Shown here piece after piece: positions 35,668-44,910 of a stretch of 64,000 bases of DNA. The notes under the pieces are model-generated. The model was not told where the DNA came from. It did no database searches and saw nothing but the letters and a program-made list of their open reading frames with translations. The number at the start of each line of letters is the position of its first letter. The stretch's first letter is position 1. A program made the position numbers and the translations under genes. The DNA is taken from assembly GCA_016234745.1 (NCBI GenBank), contig JACRAR010000037.1, positions 1 to 64,000 on the forward strand, written 5' to 3'. The DNA is from Betaproteobacteria bacterium. GTDB lineage: Bacteria > Pseudomonadota > Gammaproteobacteria > Burkholderiales > Rhodocyclaceae.

Positions 35668-36638
35668 AAGCACCGTCTTTCGCCCGCCTAAAAGAAATCG
35701 TCAAGCGACAGAACGAAGTCCGCTGGGGCGTCGACTATCAAGCTGCCGTTCAGGCAAACCCGAAAGAGGCGCCAACTCTTTCCCGAGCCTCGACCGTGGT
35801 GCCGCGAAAACTTGGGGGCCGCGAAATGCATCTGCTTTCGCCGGCCGAACGCGCGTTTGCGCTGCTGGCGCTCTATAACCCGGACGTGGTTGACATCCAC
35901 GAGCAGAAGATGCTTTCGCCCGAGCCGCGGCCTCACCCTCTGGCGGGATTTCCTGGTGTGCTTGCGGCGGAGCTTCCTCACGTCAAAGGAATCATCGACG
36001 TCGCGGAACGCTTGGGCTACGAGAGTCTTCTACCGCTCGTCAAGGAAGATCCGCCCGTCGATCCAGAGAACCCCCGCGTTTTCGTCTTTCCCTTCGTCGG
36101 TGATCTGTTGCTCTATGTTGCGCGGTCGGGCGAGGCACCCTATTGTGTTAATTGGAACATCAAGGACAAAGTCCAAGCCTTCAAGCATCCCGGGGCGCCA
36201 AACAGTAAGCGGCGCCTGGTGGCAGAGGAGGTCGCCGAACTGCCGCGCAATGAGATGGAACGTGTGTATTACGCCGACGCGGGCGTGCGGACCGAGCATC
36301 TTGCGCTCGAGCAACTGGATGCCCACGTGGTCGCGAACTTGACGCAACTCTTCATTCACCACGATAGCGACCTCGACCTCACGGACGTGCGCCGTAGTGA
36401 GTTGCGCGATCGATTCTCCGCTGCCCTCGAAACCGGCGTCGCTCCCCTCGAGGTTATCCAGCTTTGCGTTGCACGCGGACGTTTCACCGTGCATGAATGC
36501 CGCACCTATCTCTGGCAGGCCATTTGGCGCCGAGAAATTCGCTGCGATCTCTTTAAGCCGGTGCTGATCGACCGGCCCCTGCGGCGCGAAACGGTTGATG
36601 TCCTCGATGCCTATGGCGATTGGTTCCGGAGAACATAA
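35658..36638 (+). CDS. tnsA: TnsA-type transposon endonuclease
   Basis: 326 residues with a restriction-enzyme-like core: E64 in 'LLSPAERAFALLALYNP', D149 in 'FVGDLLLYVAR' and K169 in 'NWNIKDK', the E-D-xxK set that cuts the 5' strands at Tn7 ends. The C-terminal part ('LFIHHDSDLDL... TVHECRTYLWQAIWRREI') would bind TnsC as in Tn7 TnsA. ATG at 35658 has GGGAG six bases upstream. Overlaps tnsB by one base (TAATG). Its presence means cut-and-paste transposition. Confidence 0.88.
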   Translation: MALKAPSFARLKEIVKRQNEVRWGVDYQAAVQANPKEAPTLSRASTVVPRKLGGREMHLLSPAERAFALLALYNPDVVDIHEQKMLSPEPRPHPLAGFPGVLAAELPHVKGIIDVAERLGYESLLPLVKEDPPVDPENPRVFVFPFVGDLLLYVARSGEAPYCVNWNIKDKVQAFKHPGAPNSKRRLVAEEVAELPRNEMERVYYADAGVRTEHLALEQLDAHVVANLTQLFIHHDSDLDLTDVRRSELRDRFSAALETGVAPLEVIQLCVARGRFTVHECRTYLWQAIWRREIRCDLFKPVLIDRPLRRETVDVLDAYGDWFRRT

Positions 36639-38668
36639 TGCATTGCGGCAGCCAACTTTTCGCACCGGATGGCTACAAGTCGTTGCATGCTGGCGAACCC
36701 TACCATTTGCTGCGCAACAAGAAAGGTCGCGTTCTGTTATTGAGGTTTGTCGGTGGCCTTAAGGTGGTGCCGGCGGCTTACCTCATTCAGATGGCCCAAG
36801 TGGAATTTGAAGATGGGATCGAATCGGACCTCATCGTCGTCAGCCTCGCTCAGCCCGCGCTTCCGCCTTGGTTGGCCGCTTTCGAAACCATCGACCCTTC
36901 GAAGATCGATTTGCTGCGACCACGCGCGAAGAAGAGCCATGCTTCCCGCGTGGAAGATCGGGTGATAGTGCTTCTTCCCGCCCTCCAACAAATCGATGCA
37001 ATTCTTGATGCGTCCGATCCGAACCAAGAATTGAACAGAATCGCCCGCTCATGCCGGCCACGTCAAAACGAAACCCGTTTTCGTCTCTGGTTCTATACCT
37101 ACCTATGCTTCGGCCAGAACGTGTGGGCGCTGTTGCCACCCTTCCACAACATCGGACGTCACGATCGCCTGTCCTTTCCGGATTCGAAACAGGGGCGCCA
37201 CAACAAGGCTTTCGGAAAGCACTACGGTTTCGGCTGCCGCCAGGAAGTGATCGACGGCTGCCTGCGGGGATGGGTGAAGCACTGTGGACTGGGCCAGACG
37301 ATGAAATCCGTCTACGCTCGCACTATGGAATACGAATTCCATTGTCGTACCATCAAAACCCGCTTTGGCACGGATGACTTCGTGCAGCCGGAGGGCAAGC
37401 CGTTTCCAAGCTACTGGCAGTTTCGCTACCGGGTGTTACAGAAGTTCGGCCTGAAAGTTGTCCAGATCACCTTGTATGGAACTGTCCGTCATCGGGCGCG
37501 ACTGGCGGCATCGCAGGGGGCGTTTTCGGAAGCGGTGGCGAATCTCCTGGAAAGGGTCGAAGCCGACGCTTACAACACCAAGGAACGACCGAAGGGTTTC
37601 GTGGAGGGCAGCACGCTGCCAGCGCTTTCAGTGGTGATCGGGCGCGATTGGCTTAGCGGCATGAAACTAGGCATCGGTTTCTCCTTTGGCGCAGAACGGA
37701 ACTCGGCGTATCGCGCCATGTTATTCTCGATGGCGGTGCCAAAAGACTTTTTCTGCGCACTCTTTGGCATTACGATCAATCGCGAGGATTGGCCCAATGT
37801 GGGACTTCCCGGCTTTCTGTCGGTTGACCGCGGCCCGGGCGCATCAGATCGTCTCGTTGAAAATTATGATCCGAAACTCCCCATCCGGGAGATTGCACCG
37901 TCGTGGTCGCCTCAGTCCAAAGCGACCGTCGAGTCGTCGCACCCGCGCGACATCAAGATCGAAGGAGCGCCGTACTACATCCAGAGCGAACTGACGCCGG
38001 TGGAATTGGCTAAACAGGAGGTCTACCGTCTCCTCAACTACAATCACACCGCTGATATGTCGGACCGTTTTCAGCCGGTAGGTGATCTGGCGCTCGTCCC
38101 GCCCGACCCGGCCAGCCTTTGGGAATACTACGACCGAAAATGCCGCAACGACGCGGTACCAATTTCGATCGCCGACGCTGTCAGAGCGTTTCTGATCCCG
38201 GTCGAACTATCCATGACGGAGAAGGGCATCTGGCTCCACGAGCAGTGCTATATGTCGGAGGCACTCAAAGCAACAGACGTATTGGCCAAGCTCAAACGGT
38301 CACCGCAAACGACGGTTACGGTAAAGGGGTACATGCTGGAGATGTGTGTCCGCCACCTTTGGGTGGAGATTCAGGGCGAGCTTTTGCTCCTTGATGCCCA
38401 GCTTCGCTTGCGAGACGATGAACAGTTGCTCTTTCTGTCGTCTGCAGAACTCGATCAGTGGCATGAGACACGGACGGTGGTTGCCTCCGCCTTCGGACCT
38501 CATCAGCATGCGGCCACCACCAAGACCTTGCGCACGTTCGAGGAGGACGTTGGTAAGCGCTGGGAAGCCGGCCGCATCCGGCGTGGCAAACCCAAGAAAG
38601 ACAAGTTGGCGGAACGCGAATTCGCCGAGGCCAGGAAGTACACTTCAGGAGGTAAGAAAGCCGCATGA
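36638..38668 (+). CDS. tnsB: TnsB-type DDE transposase
   Basis: 676 residues. The retroviral-integrase fold catalytic triad is visible as D310 (VEADAYN), D397 (LSVDRGPG) and E432 (KATVESSHPRD), with 34 residues between the last two, the classic D-35-E spacing. N-terminal DNA-binding domains and a C-terminal Mu-like tail ending in a lysine/arginine-rich helix that would contact TnsC. GGAG at 36628-36631 favours the ATG at 36638. It should recognise the ACAATAAAGTCT sites found at both ends. Overlaps tnsC by 4 bp. Confidence 0.9.
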   Translation: MHCGSQLFAPDGYKSLHAGEPYHLLRNKKGRVLLLRFVGGLKVVPAAYLIQMAQVEFEDGIESDLIVVSLAQPALPPWLAAFETIDPSKIDLLRPRAKKSHASRVEDRVIVLLPALQQIDAILDASDPNQELNRIARSCRPRQNETRFRLWFYTYLCFGQNVWALLPPFHNIGRHDRLSFPDSKQGRHNKAFGKHYGFGCRQEVIDGCLRGWVKHCGLGQTMKSVYARTMEYEFHCRTIKTRFGTDDFVQPEGKPFPSYWQFRYRVLQKFGLKVVQITLYGTVRHRARLAASQGAFSEAVANLLERVEADAYNTKERPKGFVEGSTLPALSVVIGRDWLSGMKLGIGFSFGAERNSAYRAMLFSMAVPKDFFCALFGITINREDWPNVGLPGFLSVDRGPGASDRLVENYDPKLPIREIAPSWSPQSKATVESSHPRDIKIEGAPYYIQSELTPVELAKQEVYRLLNYNHTADMSDRFQPVGDLALVPPDPASLWEYYDRKCRNDAVPISIADAVRAFLIPVELSMTEKGIWLHEQCYMSEALKATDVLAKLKRSPQTTVTVKGYMLEMCVRHLWVEIQGELLLLDAQLRLRDDEQLLFLSSAELDQWHETRTVVASAFGPHQHAATTKTLRTFEEDVGKRWEAGRIRRGKPKKDKLAEREFAEARKYTSGGKKAA

Positions 38669-40005
38669 ACCAGACACCTGATACGCCGTGGGCAGCCAGA
38701 TTCCGGTCATTGCTCGACAAGGAAGAGATCCGGCGCCAAGCCAACATGGCGGCAACACCGTTGGTCAGCCTCGACGCACTGCCTGTAGACGCCGCGTGCG
38801 TAATCTTGGCCAGAGAGCTGAAGCAGGTCTTCTACCCAACAACACAGGTAGTGGATATTTTGCACAGTCTGATTGAACGGGCTCTTGGCCATTGCCTGCA
38901 GCATTATGCGGACGCACGAACGTATATGGACGGCATCTACCGCAAGGATTCGCCGCTGCCCGAGTTCGTGCCGCCGGCCTGCCTGACGGGACTGGCCGGC
39001 GTCGGCAAGTCCTGCTTGGCCAGCGCCCTGCAGCGAATCCTTCCTACCGATGGTACTGTTAACTGTCCGCCGGAGTCAGTGGCATTCCCGCTCCGCTCCC
39101 TCTGGAAGATCGACGTTCGGATCCAGTCCTCGGTCAAGGAAATTTTTACGCCGCTTGGTGGCGCTGACGGTTCCCTAAGTGACCAGGTTAGCTCGGCGCG
39201 CAAACGTGCCTACCGCGACGGGGTGTCCCTGTTGCTGGCGGACGAGTTCCAGTACCTAACGGCGAGCGCGGAGGCCAATACCCGAATTGCGCAAACGCTG
39301 ATCGCGATGGGTTATTGTGGTTTACCGGCGTTCTATATTGCGAACTACAGCTTGCTCTATCGGTTACTTAGGCGCCCGCAGGAGGATCAGGACCGGCTGC
39401 TGTCGGACGTGGTCGTGATGCTGCCCGACCCGCCTGAAAGCGAGGACTGGTCAAATACCCTCGCTGCGCAGATCGGCGTAGCGCCGGAGATATTTCGAAT
39501 CGACCCAAAGACGGATGGCCCACAGTACCATCGCTTCTGCGCCGGCATCAAGCGGGCAGCGGCGCGCCTCCTCGTGATTGGTTATCGGACTGCGCGAACG
39601 GAGAGACCGAAAGAGGGACGCACGATTGTCACCATGAGGGACATTAAGGCTGCCTACGAGTCCGCGGCGTTCTCGGCTCACCGCAGCGATAATGAAATCA
39701 TTACGCAGCAAGTGATCCTTAATCGTCAGGTGGACAGAAAGCGCCGTGATCTCTGGTGTCCTATCGGTCAACCCGAGAACGCTAGCGCCAAGCTGGCGAA
39801 TGAAATGACTTTGCAGCGCGAGATTCAGCTAGCGGGGAAGATTCAGCAGGCGGCGGCAACTCGCGATGAACGTTCGGCATTGGCCGATCAGCGTGCTTCA
39901 GCAGGAGATGGACCCTCTAGTGCAGTGTTGAATTTCCCGCGCAAGAAGCGACGTCCTACAGCGGATATGCTCAAGGCGAACGCGTTAAGTCTGTATGAAC
40001 CATAG
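38665..40005 (+). CDS. tnsC: TnsC-type AAA+ transposition regulator
   Basis: 446 residues: Walker A 'LTGLAGVGKSCLASAL', Walker B 'VSLLLADEFQYL', then 'LPAFYIANYSLLYRLL' (sensor 1 region) and an arginine-rich 'RPQEDQDRLLSD'. TnsC polymerises on target DNA and links TniQ to TnsAB. The C-terminal ~80 residues, rich in basic residues ('FPRKKRRPTADML'), fit the TnsAB-interacting tail. ATGA overlap with tnsB. Confidence 0.88.
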   Translation: MNQTPDTPWAARFRSLLDKEEIRRQANMAATPLVSLDALPVDAACVILARELKQVFYPTTQVVDILHSLIERALGHCLQHYADARTYMDGIYRKDSPLPEFVPPACLTGLAGVGKSCLASALQRILPTDGTVNCPPESVAFPLRSLWKIDVRIQSSVKEIFTPLGGADGSLSDQVSSARKRAYRDGVSLLLADEFQYLTASAEANTRIAQTLIAMGYCGLPAFYIANYSLLYRLLRRPQEDQDRLLSDVVVMLPDPPESEDWSNTLAAQIGVAPEIFRIDPKTDGPQYHRFCAGIKRAAARLLVIGYRTARTERPKEGRTIVTMRDIKAAYESAAFSAHRSDNEIITQQVILNRQVDRKRRDLWCPIGQPENASAKLANEMTLQREIQLAGKIQQAAATRDERSALADQRASAGDGPSSAVLNFPRKKRRPTADMLKANALSLYEP

Positions 40006-40173
40006 CCAGCGGTTGTGCCACCGTCCACCAAAGGACGGGTGGTCAGGTCAGGATGGTGATCAATGCGTCGATGAGTGCCGCAGATCTGCATCAGGGAGAA
40101 GACGCATACCGTGCATCGAGATTCAGTGGGAAGGATTAATCGTAATGGGATCCTTGGCTCAAGGAAATAAATC

Positions 40174-40596
40174 ATGAATACCAACGACCTCATTCTCTTG
40201 CTGTGCGTTTTGGCTTTTGCCGTCTTCCTCGGCGGAATCGTGCCGGCCTGCCGCCGGTCTCCTGTTGCTTCTGAAGCACTTCCCAGTCGATCGGTGACCG
40301 ACCCGGTGCTGCCGGCCATCCAGGCACAGGCAGTTGCTCGCCTGATCCGTCTACCGCATTTCCGGCGCATTCCCGACGGCTCGCTCGTCGACTTCTACTG
40401 CGGTTCCCGACTGACGGTCTGCGGGTGCAAGCAACTGCCCTATCCCCATCTCGTCGTCCAGTATGGCGACGCACTGGCCGTGGCGTTCGAATCTGATGGC
40501 GCCTTGGAGCAATACGTCGCGGTCCAAGAGGCAATCGCACCTGCATTGATATTTGGCGTCAATTTGTTCCATTCAACTGCCGCGGAGGATCGCTGA
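40174..40596 (+). CDS. Hypothetical small membrane protein downstream of tnsC
   Basis: 140 residues with an N-terminal membrane helix (LILLLCVLAFAVFLGGIV) and a soluble part containing 'HFRRIPDGSLVDFYCGSRLTVCGCKQLPYP', i.e. three cysteines in ten residues. AAGGAAA precedes the ATG. Not recognised. Part of a group of small genes that follow tnsABC, some of which also left traces in the second element. Confidence 0.5.
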   Translation: MNTNDLILLLCVLAFAVFLGGIVPACRRSPVASEALPSRSVTDPVLPAIQAQAVARLIRLPHFRRIPDGSLVDFYCGSRLTVCGCKQLPYPHLVVQYGDALAVAFESDGALEQYVAVQEAIAPALIFGVNLFHSTAAEDR

Positions 40597-40597
40597 C

Positions 40598-40847
40598 ATG
40601 GCCTACCTTCCCGAAGCCTTTCTCGGCTCCCTCCGCATCGGCGCGACACCGGCCACTGTGGAAGTTCTGTTTGAAGAACCGCAGCTCTTCGTTGCCCACT
40701 ACGCCACCGTCGCCGATATCCTGGACTGGCCCCGAGGATGTCGAAGCGGCACTAGACAAGGTGCGTTCATTGCCGGTGTGGAGGAGTGGTATCAGAGTTC
40801 TGCCGATGAGGAATCATGAAGCGCGCCAAACAAAGGTTGACCTTTAA
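40598..40847 (+). pseudogene. Small hypothetical gene with a frameshift at CCCC
   Basis: Begins MAYLPEAFLGSLRIG and reads well to 'VADILDWP'. At CCCC (40730-40733) the frame changes; removing one C continues as E-D-V-E-A-A-L-D-K-V-R-S-L-P-V-W and ends at TAA 40845-40847, about 82 residues. The unshifted frame continues to 40819 with less natural residues. Either a recent mutation or a homopolymer sequencing error. Confidence 0.45.
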
Positions 40848-40986
40848 CAGTCATAAAACGCCTCCTGGTCAGCGGGCGTCGATAGCTCTTCAGGCCAAAT
40901 GCGATCACGACTGGCAGCGGGATGGTCAAACGCTTACCGCGGTTCGGTGGACTTGCTGCAAGTGTCGGAAAAGCGAGTTTCGCTAA
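40816..40986 (+). CDS. 56-residue zinc-ribbon-like protein
   Basis: ATG at 40816 opens 56 codons ending 'AVRWTCCKCRKSEFR'. Cysteine/histidine pairs (KCDHDW and TCCKC) suggest a small zinc ribbon. A relic with 'AVRWTCSNCQKSEF' before a stop is found at 57979-58052 in the second element. Conservation of these residues at protein level, together with a CxxC in both, supports a real gene. Confidence 0.5.
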   Translation: MKRAKQRLTFNSHKTPPGQRASIALQAKCDHDWQRDGQTLTAVRWTCCKCRKSEFR

Positions 40987-41050
40987 TCCTTGTTTCCGAA
41001 CTATGGCCTGACTGGAGTGAAGTGCGCGGAAGGGGAGGTTATGTTTAACG
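40942..41050 (+). repeat. Diverged ~110-bp repeat shared with element 2, copy A
   Basis: The end of the zinc-ribbon gene and ~65 bp after it (GTTCGGTGGAC... to ...GGTTATGTT) recur at 58008-58117 with scattered changes. It links the two transposons by descent. Confidence 0.75.
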
Positions 41051-41234
41051 TCGGCGATCACAAACGTATCAGCTTTAATACTTAATGTCTGGGTGAACTA
41101 TCGTTTCAGATATATTCCTAGGCAAAGATTCTGCCCACCTCTAAGGTCCTACCTCATTGGACAAGTCTTCTTCGTAGCCGCATCCCAAGCAATCATGTAA
41201 GATTGTTCCAATCTAATGCGAACATCTAGGTCCC

Positions 41235-42257
41235 ATGGCTGCTCGTGGTGTAGCGATTGTTGGAGGAGGGCCGGCAGGTTGCAGTGCAGCATTGCACTGC
41301 AGCCAGTTGGGAATTCCGGTCGTTCTATTCGAGTCGCGCGACCGATATCGAGAAAAACCCTGTGGAGATGCACTCGTCGCGAGTGCCGTTGCGCTTATTC
41401 AGCGCTTTGGCTTGGGGCAGGAAGAGCTTTTTTCTCTCGGTGGTCGGCCATTCAACGAGATACGGTTTGGACGAGTTGAATCGGCCGGTGCCCATCGATC
41501 GTCGCCTCATCCAGGGGGCTGGGTCGTTCCCCGCGCGGCTCTAGATCAGGCCCTTCGTGATGTCGTGTCCAGGACATGCGAGGTGCGTTACAGTTCGGCA
41601 GTAGCGGAGTTGTTTCCAAACGGCTCCGGAGTATCCGTCAAAGTATCTCAATCAGACGGAATGGGGGAGCACTTCAGAGCTGCGATTATCGCATCTGGGG
41701 CAGCGTCCCGTCTATCGAAGAGCCTCGGAATTGATGGCGCTCCGACGCAAGGCGTGGCATTCCGCGGGTATGTTGAAGGAGTACAACACCGGAACTCACT
41801 GCTGGTTGAATTGACGAGTAATCCCACGATGGAGTACCGGTGGGAGTTCCCGATCGACGCGAGTGCGAATGTGGGAGCCTGTTTGCTGGGGTTCAGCATC
41901 GGAGAATCCAAGGGTACCGCCGTGGCTGGCCTGAAATCGCTCGTCGCCGGTTTTGGGATAACGAAATTCTCTGGTGGTGTTGAACCTCTCTGGAGTGGCA
42001 ACGGACGAAGATGGCATCATGCTTCTGGGATAGTCAGTTGTGGTGACTGCGCCGGCATCGTCGATCCAATTACCGGTGAGGGAATAACGGCGGCGCTCAT
42101 GAGCGGTGAAATGGCAGCGTTCGCAGTTGCGAGCTATATGGAAAACAGAGATATCATTACTCTTGAGCGATTCTCGATGCGAATTGGGGAGACGTTTTCG
42201 GCGAAATACACGGCGCAGAAGGACATCGTATCAAGCATGCTAGCGTCCTTGGAATGA
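41235..42257 (+). CDS. Geranylgeranyl-reductase-family FAD oxidoreductase
   Basis: 340 residues. 'VAIVGGGPAGCSAALHC' is the FAD Rossmann fold, 'REKPCGDAL' the PxxCG substrate-cavity motif and 'GDCAGIVDPITGEGITAALMSG' the second FAD motif of the geranylgeranyl reductase superfamily. In archaea such enzymes saturate the isoprenoid chains of ether lipids; in phototrophs they act on chlorophyll. It is the first of four plus-strand genes and is adjacent to a BtaA-like gene (stop and start abut). The nearby prenylglycerol genes make isoprenoid ether-lipid reduction its most likely role (inference). Confidence 0.8.
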   Translation: MAARGVAIVGGGPAGCSAALHCSQLGIPVVLFESRDRYREKPCGDALVASAVALIQRFGLGQEELFSLGGRPFNEIRFGRVESAGAHRSSPHPGGWVVPRAALDQALRDVVSRTCEVRYSSAVAELFPNGSGVSVKVSQSDGMGEHFRAAIIASGAASRLSKSLGIDGAPTQGVAFRGYVEGVQHRNSLLVELTSNPTMEYRWEFPIDASANVGACLLGFSIGESKGTAVAGLKSLVAGFGITKFSGGVEPLWSGNGRRWHHASGIVSCGDCAGIVDPITGEGITAALMSGEMAAFAVASYMENRDIITLERFSMRIGETFSAKYTAQKDIVSSMLASLE

Positions 42258-43457
42258 ATGCAAACAGAAGATCGTGGTGTCTCCGTCACGCCCTCCTTCT
42301 ATGGTGATGCGATGAATACCGACCCTGTAGCGTCGGGCATGGCTTACCAACGTCCCTCGATACGCTGGCCTTGGATTAACACCCCTTGGTCAAGGAAGCC
42401 CCCCCTTCATTACAGCTGCGTCTGGGAGGACGCCGACGTTCTTTGCGCGGCGCTCCAGCCGGTGGCACTAGGGCGGCGGCTACTGTCCATTTCGTCAGCA
42501 GGAGACAATGCGCTCGCATTGCTGACACTCGAGCCAAGCGAAGTCGCCGCGATCGATATCGATCCCACGCAACTTGCGGCGCTTGACTTGCGCTCGCGGG
42601 CGTTCGAGGCGCTCGACCACGACGATGTTCTCGTGTTTCTCGGTGTGCGAGAGGGTCACAATCGAGCGACTATTTACCGCACACTCCGCTCGGCGCTGTC
42701 GCGATCGAGCCGCGAGTTCTGGGATAACGTGCCGAACGCGATTCAGGCTGGAATTATTCATTGTGGCAGATTCGAGCGATACATGCGCTGGTTTCGATGC
42801 CTTCTCCCGCAGCGCACGCGCGCCGCGATGCGACGGCTCGCGGACGCAAACGGATCCGAGGAGCGCTCACGTATTTTTGATGAAGAATACGACGGATTGC
42901 TGTGGCGTACGCTGAGCGCGGTTGCGTTTGCCCCACGAACGATATCAACGTTCGATAAACGGCGTCCATATCTTGATCGCGCATCCAGCGATGTTGTTGA
43001 AATGATGCGTCGACGTCTGAAAAATGTCCTTACGGCGGCCCCATGGAACGAGAGTTCCTATCTTACCTATTTTTTTACGGGCAACTATGGCTACGGCGCC
43101 TTACCCCTCTATCTACGGCCAGAACATCATGATGCCATTCGGTCAGGAATCAGTCGGCTTTCCATTCATAACGTTGACCTGGCGGATTCGGCCGTGCTCG
43201 GGCGATTCAGTGGATTCAACCTTTCCAACGTTCTTGATTACAATGCACCAGATTCCTTCGGCAGAACCTATCGCGGTGTGCTTTCGGCTGCTGAACCTGG
43301 GGCGCGACTCGTCTATTGGTCTGCCTCTGCTGACTCGCAACGCCCCACAGGATCAACTTGCGTGCAGTCGGTGGCCGAGGCGAAGCGCCTCCAAGAGCGC
43401 GATCGTGTTGGCGCATATGAATCGTTTCATATTGACGAAGTCTGCGCGCCGATATAG
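42258..43457 (+). CDS. BtaA-like (DUF3419) SAM-dependent 3-amino-3-carboxypropyl transferase
   Basis: 399 residues. 'PPLHYSCVWEDADVLCAAL', 'RLLSISSAGDNALALLTLEPSEVAAIDIDPTQL' (SAM site) and 'FFTGNYGYGALPLYLRPEHHDAI' with 'FSGFNLSNVLDY' match the DUF3419/BtaA family, which attaches the aminocarboxypropyl group of SAM to diacylglycerol in betaine-lipid synthesis. Next to ether-lipid genes, its acceptor may be a diprenyl glycerol (inference). The N-methyltransferase BtaB is absent, so the product would be a homoserine-type, not a betaine, headgroup. An ATG at 42312 is an alternative start. Confidence 0.8.
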   Translation: MQTEDRGVSVTPSFYGDAMNTDPVASGMAYQRPSIRWPWINTPWSRKPPLHYSCVWEDADVLCAALQPVALGRRLLSISSAGDNALALLTLEPSEVAAIDIDPTQLAALDLRSRAFEALDHDDVLVFLGVREGHNRATIYRTLRSALSRSSREFWDNVPNAIQAGIIHCGRFERYMRWFRCLLPQRTRAAMRRLADANGSEERSRIFDEEYDGLLWRTLSAVAFAPRTISTFDKRRPYLDRASSDVVEMMRRRLKNVLTAAPWNESSYLTYFFTGNYGYGALPLYLRPEHHDAIRSGISRLSIHNVDLADSAVLGRFSGFNLSNVLDYNAPDSFGRTYRGVLSAAEPGARLVYWSASADSQRPTGSTCVQSVAEAKRLQERDRVGAYESFHIDEVCAPI

Positions 43458-43500
43458 GTTGCGAAGTTAGGCCATCCCGGCGAATGAAAGAGAAAGTGCT

Positions 43501-44910
43501 GTGATTACCGATCTTCCGGATATCTGGCGGCGCACATCGTCTCTGTTGAATGAGGAGGTGGACGCGATCGTTCTCGTCGCGTTCCGTCTGCTTTTTTACC
43601 GTCTTGAAGATGACGGTTTCTTTCCTGGTTCTCCCGGATTGATCGATACGGTACGCGGAGAGGCGCCGGTTCCCCGTGAACTCAAAACGCTGATGCGAAA
43701 CGGTGAATCCGGCGATGTCCAAACGTTCGTCCGCCTCGTTGAAGATCGATTGATCTCTCGTGACACTAGGGCGGTTGCCTCTTTGGCCTTCGCGATCGAT
43801 CGAGTGTATGGGCCCTATTTATCGGAGAGCCTCAAAGACGGGGACCCCGGCCGCCAGCGAATCGTAGCCGAAGCCGTTAACGCGGCGAACCGTGCTCTTC
43901 GCCTAGAAGGGCTCCACGCGATTGTTCTAGTACGGTTACAGCGTTATTGGTCGAAGTACGAGAATTACGCCCCTGAAATTCCACCACAGGATTTCCCTTC
44001 GGAATTTCTTCATTTTGTTCCTCTCACCACAAAACTAAGCCGCGTTGACTACAGCAGGATACACGGCAGCGACCCACGCATGATTGTGGTCGCGCTTTGG
44101 CCGGTTGAAGGGCCAAAATTTGGCGATCCTGAACTGAACGTGAGCCCGCCTGTAAGTGGTATGAGTAAGTTTCGCTTCAAGCCTTGGAAGGATCTTCCGA
44201 CGGGCAATCAGGCCCAACACCAATCGTTTGCAAATCGAATCGCCAAGTATGTCACCAGTGCCGATGACGCCAGGGGTTTGATTTACGTCGTAGCTGCGCC
44301 TGAACTCATGTTGGCACCGGAGGTCCATCGCACCATCAACGAAGCAGTCGCAACTCGGCGAAATGCAGCGTGGATTGTGTTTCCCGGATCTTACCATTTC
44401 GAGCTGGGGAAACACGTCGTCAACCTTGCAGTGATGCACGTCGGCGGCGTGATCAATAAGAATGACTTATTTGTTGACCACGCGTGTGGAGCCGTCGCGG
44501 CAGTGAAGGGAATTCCCTTCGTTGAGCGCTACCAGGGACTAGAATACGTAGAAGACATTGACCGTACTGCTTCGTCTATTCATGTGCTGGATAGCCCCAT
44601 CGGAAGAATCGCAGTAATGATCTGCCGTGACTTTCTCGAGGGTAGACTCACAGAAGAAGTCCTTTCGATGGGTATTGATCACCTTTTCGTGCTCTCGATG
44701 TCGCCCGACAGTGGCTTCAAATTTGAAACGGCGATGGAAGGTGCGAGCAACCGGTTGACAGGGACGTTCGTCGTAAACGCGTTTACTAAACGCGATTCCA
44801 AATTCTTTGATGCTGGTTACCGCAAACCGTTGAAAGATGAGAGAGTTGTTCGGAAGCCACCCACAAGCGACGAACCTTTCTGTGTCGTTGTCCTCAAGCC
44901 TGACCAATGA
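43501..44910 (+). CDS. Carbon-nitrogen hydrolase (nitrilase superfamily) with N-terminal extension
   Basis: 469 residues starting GTG. The C-terminal ~290 residues show nitrilase features: 'IYVVAAPELMLAPEVH' (catalytic Glu), 'WIVFPGSYHFE', and 'GRIAVMICRDFLEGRL' (catalytic Cys in I-C-R-D), then 'LFVLSMSPD'. The third catalytic residue, Lys, is probably in 'GAVAAVKGIPF'. The first ~170 residues are helical with no known domain. It would hydrolyse an amide or nitrile. Its place between a BtaA-like and a Nudix-like gene suggests headgroup processing (inference). Overlaps the next gene by 4 bp. Confidence 0.7.
   Translation: MITDLPDIWRRTSSLLNEEVDAIVLVAFRLLFYRLEDDGFFPGSPGLIDTVRGEAPVPRELKTLMRNGESGDVQTFVRLVEDRLISRDTRAVASLAFAIDRVYGPYLSESLKDGDPGRQRIVAEAVNAANRALRLEGLHAIVLVRLQRYWSKYENYAPEIPPQDFPSEFLHFVPLTTKLSRVDYSRIHGSDPRMIVVALWPVEGPKFGDPELNVSPPVSGMSKFRFKPWKDLPTGNQAQHQSFANRIAKYVTSADDARGLIYVVAAPELMLAPEVHRTINEAVATRRNAAWIVFPGSYHFELGKHVVNLAVMHVGGVINKNDLFVDHACGAVAAVKGIPFVERYQGLEYVEDIDRTASSIHVLDSPIGRIAVMICRDFLEGRLTEEVLSMGIDHLFVLSMSPDSGFKFETAMEGASNRLTGTFVVNAFTKRDSKFFDAGYRKPLKDERVVRKPPTSDEPFCVVVLKPDQ

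Noticed and set aside
35483-35878. 131-codon frame overlapping the tnsA start
   Set aside because: No ribosome site and its second half is an out-of-frame copy of tnsA; the 41-codon leader in another frame has better support.
39995-40177. 60-codon frame after tnsC
   Set aside because: No Shine-Dalgarno, composition unlike a protein.
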